A stretch of 64,000 nucleotides of DNA from Hippophae tibetana (taxonomy: Eukaryota > Streptophyta > Magnoliopsida > Rosales > Elaeagnaceae): the NCBI GenBank assembly GCA_037013495.1, contig CM072801.1:37188001-37252000 (forward strand), in the 5' to 3' direction. This document shows, piece after piece, positions 49,767-63,262 of the stretch (position 1 is the first letter of the stretch; each line of letters starts with the position of its first letter). The position numbers and the translations under genes were made by a program. The notes below the pieces were generated by a model that did not search any database, was not told the origin of the DNA, and was given only the letters and a program-made list of their open reading frames with translations.

Positions 49767-52700
49767 TGGTATCAAATCCTTGGTTGCTGAAAATATGTAA
49801 TTTATCTTCATATATGTATTTTTTTGAATTTTACATTTAAAAAAAACTTTGTCCATTGAATTTTATATGCTTTCATAAGTCAAAACCACAATGAAAGATA
49901 GATATTTGTATACCAAGTCTTGTGTTTTCTTTCAATTTTGTTGTCATTATTTTGTCTTTCGATTTAATTTCCTAGTTTTCATTAAATTCTTTGTACCTTC
50001 TTCATGATTTATGTTTTTTGTGGTCAACCTACCTTTGTTCTTGAAAAAACCTTAGAGCTACTCCAGTTCGCGATTTCAATCAAATCTAGGTTACTAATAT
50101 GGGTTGCTACTTTAAACTGTTGTAACTTTTAATTGGTTTATCGAAATGACTATTATAATCAATCAAATCGTTGCTCTTTCTATTACAAAAACACGCTCAC
50201 AGAAAAGTTTATTTATCGGAATCGGTTAACCAAAATTACTTCGTTTACACTACTTGCCAACCTCAAATAGTTACGTGGCTTCTTATTGCGTTGTTTTCTG
50301 TTCTTGTTCTTTGGGTTCCAATTTGATCATCTTAACCCTATTCTAAGCAATTTCATCATTCTTAATCGTTGAGTTCCTATGTTGTCCGCCAAATGGTTCC
50401 GCATCATTTGGTATCAAAGCCTTGGTTGCTGAAAATATGTAATATATCTTCATATATGTATTTTTTTGAATTTTACATTTAAAAAAACTTTGTCCATAGA
50501 ATTTTTCTATTCTTTCATAACTCAAAATCTTAAAGAAAGATAGATATTTGTATACCAAGTCTTGTGTTTTCTTTCAATTTTGTTGTCATTATTTTGTCTT
50601 TCGATTTAATTTCCTAGTTTTCATTAAATTCTTTGTACCTTCTTCATGATTTATGTTTTTTGTGGTCAACCTATCTTTGTTCTTGAAAAAACCTTAGAGC
50701 TACTCCAGTTCGCGATTTCAATCGAAACTAGGTTACTAATATGGGTTGCAACTTTAAACTGTTGTAACTTTTAATTGGTTTATCGAAATGACTATTATAA
50801 TCAATTAAATCGTTGCTCTTTTGATTCCAAAAACACGCTCAAAGAAAAGTTTATTTATCGGAATCAGTTAACCAAAATTACTTCGTTTACACTACTTGAT
50901 AACCTCAAATAGTTAGGTGGCTTCTTATTGCGTTGTTTTCTATTCTTGTTCTTTTGGGTTCCAATTTCATCATCTTTACCCTGTTCTAAGCAATTTAATC
51001 ATTCTTAATCGTTGAGTTCCTATGTTGTCCGCCAAAAGGTTCCACATCATTTGGTATCAAAGCCTTGGTTGCTGAAAATATGTAATATATCTTCATATAT
51101 GTATTTTTTTGAATTTTACATTTAAAAAAACATTGTCCATTGAATTTTCCTATTCTATCATAAGTCAAAATCTTAAAGCAAGATAGATATTTGTATACCA
51201 AGTCTTGTGTTTTGTTTCAATTTTTTTGTCATAATTTTGTCTTTCGATTTAATTTCCTAGTTTTCTTTAAATTCTTTGTACCTTCTTCATGATTTATGTT
51301 TTTTGTGGTCAACCTATCTTTGTTCTTGAAAAAACCATAGAGCTACTCGAGTTCGCGATTTCAATCAAAACTAGGTCACTAAATTGGGTTGCAACTTTAA
51401 ACTGTTGTAACTTTTAATTGGTTTATCGAAATGACTATAATAATCAATCAAATCGTTGCTCTTTCGATTCCAAAAACACGCTCAAAGAAAAGTTTATTTA
51501 TCAGAATCGGTTAACCAAAATTACTTCGTTTACGCTACTTGCCAACCTCAAATAGTTACGTGGCTTCTTATTGCGTTGTTTTCTGTTCTTTTTCTTTCGG
51601 GTTCCAATTTGATCATCTTAACCCTGTTCTAAGAAATTTAATCATTCTTAATCGTTGAGTTCCTATGTTGTCCGCCAAATGGTTCCGCATCATTTGGTAT
51701 CAAAGCCTTGGTTGCTGAAAATATGTAATATAACTTCATATATGTATTTTTTTGAATTTTACATTTAAAAAAACTTTGTCCATTGAATTTTCCTATTCTA
51801 TCATAAGTCAAAATCTTAAAGAAAGATAGATATTTGTATACCAAGTCTTGTGTTTTCTTTCAATTTTGTTGTCATTATTTTGTCTTTCGATTTAATTTCC
51901 TAGTTTTCATTAAATTCTTTGTACCTTCTTCATGATTTATGTTTTTTGTGGTCAACCTATCTTTGTTCTTGAAAAAACCTTAGAGCTACTCCAGTTCGCG
52001 ATTTCAATCAAATCTAGGTTACTAATATGGGTTGCTACTTTAAACTGTTGTAGATTTTAATTGGTTTATCGAAATGACTATTATAATCAATCAAATCGTT
52101 GCTCTTTCTATTCCAAAAACACGCTCACAAAAAAGTTTATTTATCGGAATCGGTTAACCAAAATTACTTCGTTTACACTACTTGCCAACCTCAAGTAGTT
52201 AGGTGGCTTCTTATTGTGTTGTTTTCCGTTCTTGTTCTTTTGGGTTCCAATTTGATCATCTTAACCCTGTTCTAAGCAATTTAATCATTCTTAATCGTTG
52301 AGTTCCAATGTTGCCGCCAAAAGGGTCCGCATCATTTGGTATCAAAGCCTTGGTTGCTGAAAATATGTAATTTATCTTCATATATGTATTTTTTTGAATT
52401 TTACATTTAAAAAAAAACTTTGTCCATTGAATTTTATATGCTTTCATAAGTCAAAATCACAATGAAAGATAGATATTTGTATACCAAGTCTTGTGTTTTC
52501 TTTCAATTTTGTTGTCATTATTTTGTCTTTCGATTTAATTTCCTAGTTTTCATTAAATTCTTTGTACCTTCTTCATGATTTATGTTTTTTGTGGTCAACC
52601 TATCTTTGTTCTTGAAAAAACCTTAGAGCTACTCCAGTTCGCGATTTCAATCAAAACTAGGTTACTAATATGGGTTGCTACTTTAAACTGTTGTAACTTT

Positions 52701-52979
52701 TAATTGGTTTATCGAAATGACTATTATAATCAATCAAATCGTTGCTCTTTCTATTCCAAAAACACGCTCACAGAAAAGTTTATTTATCGGAATCGGTTAA
52801 CCAAAATTACTTCGTTTACACTACTTGCCAACCTCAAATAGTTACGTGGCTTCTTATTGCGTTGTTTTCTGTTCTTGTTCTTTGGGTTCCAATTTGATCA
52901 TCTTAACCCTGTTCTAAGCAATTTCATCATTCTTAATCGTTGAGTTCCTATGTTGTCCGCCAAATGGTTCCGCATCATT
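49767..52979 (+). repeat. Six-monomer HOR copy IV (a-e), incomplete
   Basis: The anchors are 49767, 50409, 51052, 51695 and 52337, each 3,857 bp after copy III. The f unit is missing. After e, at about 52.58 kb, the sequence continues as GGTCAACC and CAAAACTAGG and then enters a b-like unit at 52980. A cluster of private substitutions lies at 51336-51385 within the c unit. Confidence 0.88.
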
Positions 52980-55900
52980 TGGTATCAAAGCCTTGGTTGC
53001 TGAAAATATGTAATATATCTTCATATATGTATTTTTTTGAATTTTACATTTAAAAAAACTTTGTCCATAGAATTTTTCTATTCTTTCATAAGTCAAAATC
53101 TTAAAGAAATATAGATATTTGTATACCAAGTCTTGTTTTTTCTTTCAATTTTTTTTTCATTATTTTGTCTTTCGATTTAATTTCCTAGTTTTTCTTTAAA
53201 TTCTTTGTACCTTCTTCATGATTTATGTTTTTTGTGGTCAACCTATCTTTGTCCTTCAAAAAACCTTAGAGGTACTCCAGTTCGCGATTACAATAAAAAC
53301 TAGGTTACTAATATGGGTTGTAACTTTAAACTGTTGTAACTTTAAATTGGTTTATCGAAATGACTATTATAATCAATCAAATCGTCGCTCTTTCGATTAA
53401 AAAAACACGCTCAAAGAAAAGTTTATTTATCGGAATTTGTTTTACCAAAATTACTTCGTTTACACTACTTGCCAACCTCAAATAGTTAGGTGGCTTCTTA
53501 TTGCGTTTTTTTTCTGTTCTTGTTCTTTTTATGTTCCAATTTGATCATCTTAACCCTGTTCTAAGCAATTTAATCATTCTTAATCGTTGAGTTCCTATGT
53601 TATCCGCCAAAAGGTTCCGCATCATTTGGTATCAAAGCCTTGTTGCTGAAAATATATAATATAACTTCATATATGTATTTTTTTGAATTTTACATTTAAA
53701 AAAACTTTGTCCATTGAATTTTCCTATTTTATCATAAGTCAAAATCTTAAAGAAAGATAGATATTTCTATACCAAGTCTTGTGTTTTCTTTCAATTTTTT
53801 GTCATTATTTTGTCTTTCGATTTAATTTCCTAGTTTTCTTTAAATTCTTTGTACCTTCTTCATGATTTATGTTTTTTGTGGTCAACCTATCTTTGTTCTT
53901 GAAAAAACCTTAGAGCTACTCAAGTTCTCGATTTCAATCAAAACTAGGTTACTAATATGGGTTGCAACTTTAAACTGTTGTAACCTTTAATTGGTTTATC
54001 GAAATGACTATTATAATCAATCAAATCATTGCTCTTTCTATTCCAAAAACACGCTCAAAGAAAAGTTTATTTATCGGAATCGTTTAACCAAAATTACTTC
54101 GTTTACACTACTTGCCAACCTCAAATAGTTAGGTGGCTTCTTATTGTGTTGTTTTCTATTCTTGTACTTTTGGGTTCCAATTTGATCATCTTAACCCTGT
54201 TCTAAGCAATTTAATCATTCTTAATCTTTGAGTTCCTATGTTATCCGCCAAAAGGTTCCGCATCATTTGGTATCAAAGCCTTGTTGCTGAAAATATATAA
54301 TATAACATCATATATGTATTTTTTGAATTTTACATTTAAAAAAACTTTGTCCATTGAATTTTTCTATTCTTTCATAAGTCAAAATCTTAAAGCAAGATAG
54401 ATATTTGTATACCAAGTCTTGTGTTTTCTTTCAATTTTGTTGTCATTATTTTGTCTTTCGATTTAATTTCCGAGTTTTCTTTAAATTCTTTGTACCTTTT
54501 TCATGATTTATGTTTTTTGTGGTCAACCTATCTTTGTTCTTGAAAAAACCTTAGAGCTACTCAAGTTCTCGATTTCAATCAAAACTAGGTTACTAATATG
54601 GGTTGCAACTTTAAACTGTTGTAGCCTTTAATTGGTTTATCGAAATGACTATTATAATCAATCAAATCGTTGCTCTTTCTATTCCAAAAACACGCTCAAA
54701 GAAAAGTTTATTTATCGGAATCGTTTAACCAAAATTACTTCGTTTACACTACTTGCCAACCTCAAATAGTTAGGTGGCTTCTTATTGTGTTGTTTTCTAT
54801 TCTTGTACTTTTGGGTTCCAATTTGATCATCTTAACCCTGTTCTAAGCAATTTAATCATTCTTAATCGTTGAGTTCCTATGTTATCCGCCAAAAGGTTCC
54901 GCATCATTTGGTATCAAAGCCTTGTTGCTGAAAATATATAATATAACTTCGTATATGTATTTTTTTGAATTTTACATTTAAAAAAACTTTGTCCATTGAA
55001 TTTTTCTATTCTTTCATAAGTCAAAATCTTAAAGAAAGATAGATATTTGTATACCAAGTCTTGTGTTTTCTTTCAATTTTGTTGTCATTATTTTGTCTTT
55101 CGATTTAATTTCCTAGTTTTCATTAAATTCTTTGTACCTTCTTCATGATTTATGTTTTTTGTGGTCAACCTATCTTTGTTCTTGAAAAAACCTTAGAGCT
55201 ACTCTAGTTCGCGATTTCAATCAAATCTAGGTTACTAATATGGGTTGCTACTTTAAACTGTTGTAGATTTTAATTGGTTTATCGAAATGACTATTATAAT
55301 CAATCAAATCGTTGCTCTTTCTATTCCAAAAACACGCTCACAAAAAAGTTTATTTATCGGAATCGGTTAACCAAAATTACTTCGTTTACACTACTTGCCA
55401 ACCTCAAGTAGTTAGGTGGCTTCTTATTGTGTTGTTTTCCGTTCTTGTTCTTTTGGGTTCCAATTTGATCATCTTAACCCTGTTCTAAGCAATTTAATCA
55501 TTCTTAATCGTTGAGTTCCTATGTTGCCGCCAAAAGGGTCCGCATCATTTGGTATCAAAGCCTTGGTTGCTGAAAATATGTAATTTATCTTCATATATGT
55601 ATTTTTTTGAATTTTACATTTAAAAAAAAACTTTGTCCATTGAATTTTATATGCTTTCATAAGTCAAAATCACAATGAAAGATAGATATTTGTATACCAA
55701 GTCTTGTGTTTTCTTTCAATTTTGTTGTCATTATTTTGTCTTTCGATTTAATTTCCTAGTTTTCATTAAATTCTTTGTACCTTCTTCATGATTTATGTTT
55801 TTTGTGGTCCACCTATGTTTGTTCTTGAAAAAACCTTAGAGCTACTCCAGTTCGTGATTTCAATCAAAACTAGGTTACTAATATGGGTTGCTACTTTAAA

Positions 55901-58127
55901 CTGTTGTAACTTTTAATTGGTTTATCGAAATGACTATTATAATCAATCAAATCGTTGCTCTTTCTATTCCAAAAACACGCTCACAGAAAAGTTTATTTAT
56001 CGGAATCGGTTAACCAAAATTACTTCGTTTACACTACTTGCCAACCTCAAATAGTTACGTGGCTTCTTATTGCGTTGTTTTCTGTTCTTGTTCTTTGGGT
56101 TCCAATTTGATCATCTTAACCCTGTTCTAAGCAATTTAATCATTCTTAATCGTTGAGTTCCTATGTTGTCCGCCAAATGGTTCCGCAACATTTGGTATCA
56201 AAGCCTTGGTTGCTGAAAATATGTAATATATCTTCATATATGTATTTTTTTGAATTTTACATTTAAAAAAACTTTGTCCATAGAATTTTTCTATTCTTTC
56301 ATAAGTCAAAATCTTAAAGAAAGATAGATATTTGTATACCAAGTCTTGTGTTTTCTTTCAATTTTGTTGTCATTATTTTGTCTTTCGATTTAATTTCCTA
56401 GTTTTCATTAAATTCTTTGTACCTTCTTCATGATTTATGTTTTTTGTGGTCAACCTATCTTTGTTCTTGAAAAAACCTTAGAGCTACTCCAGTTCGCGAT
56501 TTCAATCGAAACTAGGTTACTAATATGGGTTGCTACTTTAAACTGTTGTAACTTTTAATTGGTTTATCGAAATGACTATTATAATCAATTAAATCGTTGC
56601 TCTTTCGATTCCAAAAACACGCTCAAAGAAAAGTTTATTTATCGGAATCAGTTAACCAAAATTACTTCGTTTACACTACTTGATAACCTCAAATAGTTAG
56701 GTGGCTTCTTATTGCGTTGTTTTCTATTCTTGTTCTTTTGGGTTCCAATTTCATCATCTTTACCCTGTTCTAAGCAATTTAATCATTCTTAATCGTTGAG
56801 TTCCTATGTTGTCCGCCAAAAGGTTCCACATCATTTGGTATCAAAGCCTTGGTTGCTGAAAATATGTAATATATCTTCATATATGTATTTTTTTGAATTT
56901 TACATTTAAAAAAACATTGTCCATTGAATTTTCCTATTCTATCATAAGTCAAAATCTTAAAGCAAGATAGATATTTGTATACCAAGTCTTGTGTTTTCTT
57001 TCAATTTTTTTTGTCATAATTTTGTCTTTCGATTTAATTTCCTAGTTTTCTTTAAATTCTTTGTACCTTCTTCATGATTTATGTTTTTTGTGGTCAACCT
57101 ATCTTTGTTCTTGAAAAAACCTTAGAGCTACTCCAGTTCGCGATTTCAATCAAAACTAGGTTACTAATATGGGTTGCAACTTTAAACTGTTGTAACTTTT
57201 AATTGGTTTATCGAAATGACTATAATAATCAATCAAATCGTTGCTCTTTCGATTCCAAAAACACGCTCAAAGAAAAGTTTATTTATCAGAATCGGTTAAC
57301 CAAAATTACTTCGTTTACGCTACTTGCCAACCTCAAATAGTTACGTGGCTTCTTATTGCGTTGTTTTCTGTTCTTTTTCTTTCGGGTTCCAATTTGATCA
57401 TCTTAACCCTGTTCTAAGAAATTTAATCATTCTTAATCGTTGAGTTCCTATGTTGTCCGCCAAATGGTTCCGCATCATTTGGTATCAAAGCCTTGGTTGC
57501 TGAAAATATGTAATATATCTTCATATATGTATTTTTTTGAATTTTACATTTAAAAAAACTTTGTCCATTGAATTTTCCTATTCTATCATAAGTCAAAATC
57601 ACAAAGAAAGATAGATATTTGTATACCAAGTCTTGTGTTTTCTTTCAATTTTGTTGTCATTATTTTGTCTTTCGATTTAATTTCCTAGTTTTTCTTTAAA
57701 TTCTTTGTACCTTCTTCATGATTTATGTTTTTTGTGGTCAACCTATCTTTGTCCTTCAAAAAACCTTAGAGGTACTCCAGTTCGCGATTACAATAAAAAC
57801 TAGGTTACTAATATGGGTTGCAACTTTAAACTATTGTAACTTTAAATTGGTTTATCGAAATGACTATTATAATCAATCAAATCGTCGCTCTTTCGATTAA
57901 AAAAACACGCTCAAAGAAAAGTTTATTTATCGGAATTTGTTTTACCAAAATTACTTCGTTTACACTACTTGCGAACCTCAAATAGTTAGGTGGCTTCTTA
58001 TTGCGTTTTTTTTTCTGTTCTTGTTCTTTTTATGTTCCAATTTGATCATCTTAACCCTGTTCTAAGCAATTTAATCATTCTTAATCGTTGAGTTCCTATG
58101 TTATCCGCCAAAAGGTTCCGCATCATT
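52980..58127 (+). repeat. Seven-monomer HOR-like segment with b-like leader (g-h-h-e-b-c-d)
   Basis: A b-like unit at 52980 (647 bp) leads through the g-type variant block at 53.2-53.5 kb. It is followed by anchors 53627, 54268, 54909 (TTATCCGCC, ATATATAATATAAC class), 55550 (e), 56193 (b, with CGCAACATTTGG), 56836 (c) and 57480 (d-like with CACAAAG). The g-type block returns at 57.7 kb and the next TTATCCGCC unit is at 58128, 4,501 bp after 53627. Confidence 0.8.
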
Positions 58128-61100
58128 TGGTATCAAAGCCTTGTTGCTGAAAATATATAATATAACTTCATATATGTATTTTTTTGAATTTTACATTTAA
58201 AAAAACTTTGTCCATTGAATTTTCCTATTTTATCATAAGTCAAAATCTTAAAGAAAGATAGATATTTGTATACCAAGTCTTGTGTTTTCTTTCAATTTTT
58301 TTGTCATTATTTTGTCTTTCGATTTAATTTCCTAGTTTTCTTTAAATTCTTTGTACCTTTTTCATGATTTATGTTTTTTGTGGTCAACCTATCTTTGTTC
58401 TTGAAAAAACCTTAGAGCTACTCAAGTTCTCGATTTCAATCAAAACTAGGTTACTAATATGGGTTGCAACTTTAAACTGTTGTAACCTTTAATTGGTTTA
58501 TCGAAATGACTATTATAATCAATCAAATCGTTGCTCTTTCTATTCCAAAAACACGCTCAAAGAAAAGTTTATTTATCGGAATCGTTTAACCAAAATTACT
58601 TCGTTTACACTACTTGCCAACCTCAAATAGTTAGGTGGCTTCTTATTGTGTTGTTTTCTATTCTTGTACTTTTGGGTTCCAATTTGATCATCTTAACCCT
58701 GTTCTAAGCAATTTAATCATTCTTAATCGTTGAGTTCCTATGTTATCCGCCAAAAGGTTCCGCATCATTTGGTATCAAAGCCTTGTTGCTGAAAATATAT
58801 AATATAACTTCATATATGTATTTTTTTGAATTTTACATTTAAAAAAACTTTGTCCATTGAATTTTTCTATTCTTTCATAAGTCAAAATCTTAAAGAAAGA
58901 TAGATATTTGTATACCAAGTCTTGTGTTTTCTTTCAATTTTGTTGTCATTATTTTGTCTTTCGATTTAATTTCCTAGTTTTCATTAAATTCTTTGTACCT
59001 TCTTCATGATTTATGTTTTTTGTGGTCAACCTATCTTTGCTCTTGAAAAAACCTTAGAGCTACTCCAGTTCGCGATTTCAATCAAATCTAGGTTACTAAT
59101 ATGGGTTGCTACTTTAAACTGTTGTAGATTTTAATTGGTTTATCGAAATGACTATTATAATCAATCAAATCGTTGCTCTTTCTATTCCAAAAACACGCTC
59201 ACAAAAAAGTTTATTTATCGGAATCGGTTAACCAAAATTACTTCGTTTACACTACTTGCCAACCTCAAGTAGTTAGGTGGCTTCTTATTGTGTTGTTTTC
59301 CGTTCTTGTTCTTTTGGGTTCCAATTTGATCATCTTAACCCTGTTCTAAGCAATTTAATCATTCTTAATCGTTGAGTTCCTATGTTGCCGCCAAAAGGGT
59401 CCGCATCATTTGGTATCAAAGCCTTGGTTGCTGAAAATATGTAATTTATCTTCATATATGTATTTTTTTGAATTTTGCATTTAAAAAAACTTTGTCCATT
59501 GAATTTTCTATTCTTTCATAAGTGAAAATCACAAAGAAAGATAGATATTTGTATACCAAGTCTTGTGTTTTCTTTCAATTTTGTTGTCATTATTTTGTCT
59601 TTCGATTTAATTTCCTAGTTTTCTTTAAATCCTTTGTACCTTCTTCAATATTTATGTTTTTTGTGGTCCACCTATGTTTGTTCTTGAAAAAACCTTAGAG
59701 CTACTCCAGTTCGTGATTTCAATCAAAACTAGGTTACTAATATGGGTTGCTACTTTAAACTGTTGTAACTTTTAATTGGTTTATCGAAATGACTATTATA
59801 ATCAATCAAATCGTTGCTCTTTCTATTCCAAAAACACGCTCACAGAAAAGTTTATTTATCGGAATCGGTTAACCAAAATTACTTCGTTTACACTACTTGC
59901 CAACCTCAAATAGTTACGTGGCTTCTTATTGCGTTGTTTTCTGTTCTTGTTCTTTGGGTTCCAATTTGATCATCTTAACCCTGTTCTAAGCAATTTAATC
60001 ATTCTTAATCGTTGAGTTCCTATGTTGTCCGCCAAATGGTTCCGCAACATTTGGTATCAAAGCCTTGGTTGCTGAAAATATGTAATATATCTTCATATAT
60101 GTATTTTTTTGAATTTTACATTTAAAAAAACTTTGTCCATAGAATTTTTCTATTCTTTCATAAGTCAAAATCTTAAAGAAAGATAGATATTTGTATACCA
60201 AGTCTTGTGTTTTCTTTCAATTTTGTTGTCATTATTTTGTCTTTCGATTTAATTTCCTAGTTTTCATTAAATTCTTTGTACCTTCTTCATGATTTATGTG
60301 TTTTGTGGTCAACCTATCTTTGTTCTTGAAAAAACCTTACAGCTACTCCAGTTCGCGATTTCAATCAAATCTAGGTTACTAATATGGGTTGCTACTTTAA
60401 ACTGTTGTAACTTTTAATTGGTTTATCGAAATGACTATTATAATCAATTAAATCGTTGCTCTTTCGATTCCAAAAACACGCTCAAAGAAAAGTTTATTTA
60501 TCGGAATCGGTTAACCAAAATTACTTCGTTTACACTTCTTGATAACCTCAAATAGTTAGGTGGCTTCTTATTGCGTTGTTTTCTATTCTTGTTCTTTTGG
60601 GTTCCAATTTGATCATCTTAACCCTGTTCTAAGCAATTTAATCATTCTTAATCGTTGAGTTCCTATGTTGTCCGCCAAAAGGTTCCACATCATTTGGTAT
60701 CAAAGCCTTGGTTGCTGAAAATATGTAATATATCTTCATATATGTATTTTTTTGAATTTTACATTTAAAAAAACATTGTCCATTGAATTTTCCTATTCTA
60801 TCATAAGTCAAAATCTTAAAGCAAGATAGATATTTGTATACCAAGTCTTGTGTTTTCTTTCAATTTTTTTGTCATAATTTTGTCTTTCGATTTAATTTCC
60901 TAGTTTTCTTTAAATTCTTTGTACCTTCTTCATGATTTATGTTTTTTGTGGTCAACCTATCTTTGTTCTTGAAAAAACCTTAGAGCTACTCCAGTTCGCG
61001 ATTTCAATCAAAACTAGGTTACTAATATGGGTTGAAACTTTAAACTGTTGTAACTTTTAATTGGTTTATCGAAATGACTATAATAATCAATCAAATCGTT

Positions 61101-63262
61101 GCTCTTTCGATTCCAAAAACACGCTCAAAGAAAAGTTTATTTATCAGAATCGGTTAACCAAAATTACTTCGTTTACGCTACTTGCCAACCTCAAATAGTT
61201 ACGTGGCTTCTTATTGCGTTGTTTTCTGTTCTTTTTCTTTCGGGTTCCAATTTGATCATCTTAACCCTGTTCTAAGAAATTTAATCATTCTTAATCGTTC
61301 AGTTCCTATGTTGTCCGCCAAATGGTTCCGCATCATTTGGTATCAAAGCCTTGGTTGCTGAAAATATGTAATATATCTTCATATATGTATTTTTTTGAAT
61401 TTTACATTTAAAAAAACTTTGTCCATTGAATTTTCCTATTCTATCATAAGTCAAAATCATAAAGAAAGATAGATATTTGTATACCAAGTCTTGTGTTTTC
61501 TTTCAATTTTTTTGTCATTATTTTGTCTTTCGATTTAATTTCCTAGTTTTCTTTAAATTCTTTCTACCTTCTTCATGATTTATGTTTTTTGTTGTCAACC
61601 TATCTTTGTTCTTGAAAAAACCTTAGAGCTACTCCAGTTCGCGATTTCAAGCAAAACTAGTTTACTAATATGGGTTGCAACTTTAAACTGTTGTAACTAT
61701 TAATTGGTTTATCGAAATGACTATTATAATCAATCAAATCGTTGCTCTTTCGATTCCAAAAACACGCTCAAAGAAAAGTTTATTTGTCGGAATCAGTTAA
61801 CCAAAATTACTTCGTTTACACTACTTGCCAACCTCAAATAGTTAGGTGGCTTCTTATTGCGTTGTTTTCTGTTCTTGTTCTTTTGGGTTCCAATTTGTTC
61901 ATCTTAACCTTGTTCTAAGCAATTTAATCATTCTTAATCGTTGAGTTCCTATGTTGTCCGCCCAAAGGTTCCGCATCATTTGGTATCAAATCCTTGGTTG
62001 CTGAAAATATGTAATTTATCTTCATATATGTATTTTTTTGAATTTTACATTTAAAAAAAACTTTGTCCAGGGAAATTTATATGCTTTCATAAGTCAAAAT
62101 CACAATGAAAGATAGATATTTGTATACCAAGTCCTGTGTTTTCTTTCAATTTTGTTGTCATTATTTTGTCTTTCGATTTAATTTCCTAGTTTTCATTAAA
62201 TTCTTTGTACCTTCTTCATGATTATGTTTTTTGTGGTCAACCTATCTTTGTTCTTGAAAAAACCTTAGAGCTACTCCAGTTCGCGATTTCAATCAAATCT
62301 AGGTTACTAATATGGGTTGCTACTTTAAACTATTGTAGATTTTAATTGGTTTAACGAAATGACTATTATAATCAATCAAATCGTTGCTCTTTCTATTCCA
62401 AAAACACGCTCACAAAAAAGTTTATTTATCGGAATCGGTTAACAAAAATTACTTCGTTTACACTACTTGCCAACCTCAAGTAGTTAGGTGGCTTCTTATT
62501 GTGTTGTTTTCCGTTCTTGTTCTTTTGGGTTCCAATTTGATCATCTTAACCCTGTTCTAAGCAATTTAATCATTCTTAATCGTTAAGTTCCTATGTTGCC
62601 GCCAAAAGGGTCCGCATCATTTGGTATCAAAGCCTTGGTTGCTGAAAATATGTAATTTATCTTCATATATGTATTTTTTTGAATTTTGCATTTAAAAAAA
62701 CTTTGTCCATTGAATTTTCTATTCTTTCATAAATGAAAATCACAAAGAAAGATAGATATTTGTATACCAAGTCTTGTGTTTTCTTTCAATTTTGTTTTCA
62801 TTATTTTGTCTTTCGATTTAATTTCCTAGTTTTCTTTAAATCCTTTGTACCATCTTCATTATTTATGTTTTTTGTGGTCCACCTATGTTTGTTCTTGAAA
62901 AAACCTTAGAGCTACTCCAGTTCGTGATTTCAATCAAAACTAGGTTACTAATATGGGTTGCTACTTTAAACTGTTGTAACTTTTAATTGGTTTATCGAAA
63001 TGACTATTATAATCAATCAAATCGTTGCTCTTTCTATTCCAAAAACACGCTCACAGAAAAGTTTATTTATCGGAATCGGTTAACCAAAATTACTTCGTTT
63101 ACACTACTTGCCAACCTCAAATAGTTACGTGGCTTCTTATTGCGTTGTTTTCTGTTCTTGTTCTTTGGGTTCCAATTTGATCATCTTAACCCTGTTCTAA
63201 GCAATTTAATCATTCTTAATCGTTGAGTTCCTATGTTGTCCGCCAAATGGTTCCGCATCATT
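58128..63262 (+). repeat. Second, shortened copy of the preceding HOR, then mixed units
   Basis: The anchors are 58128, 58770 (TTATCCGCC class), 59411 (TTTTGCATTT, AAGTGAAAATCAC), 60052 (b with CGCAACATTTGG), 60695 (c), 61338 (d-like), 61981 (a-like) and 62622 (second TTTTGCATTT unit). The unit at 60052 lies 3,859 bp after its twin at 56193. One of the two TTATCCGCC units of the previous copy is absent, which turns seven units into six. The a-like unit at 61981 has private changes near 62069. Confidence 0.78.
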
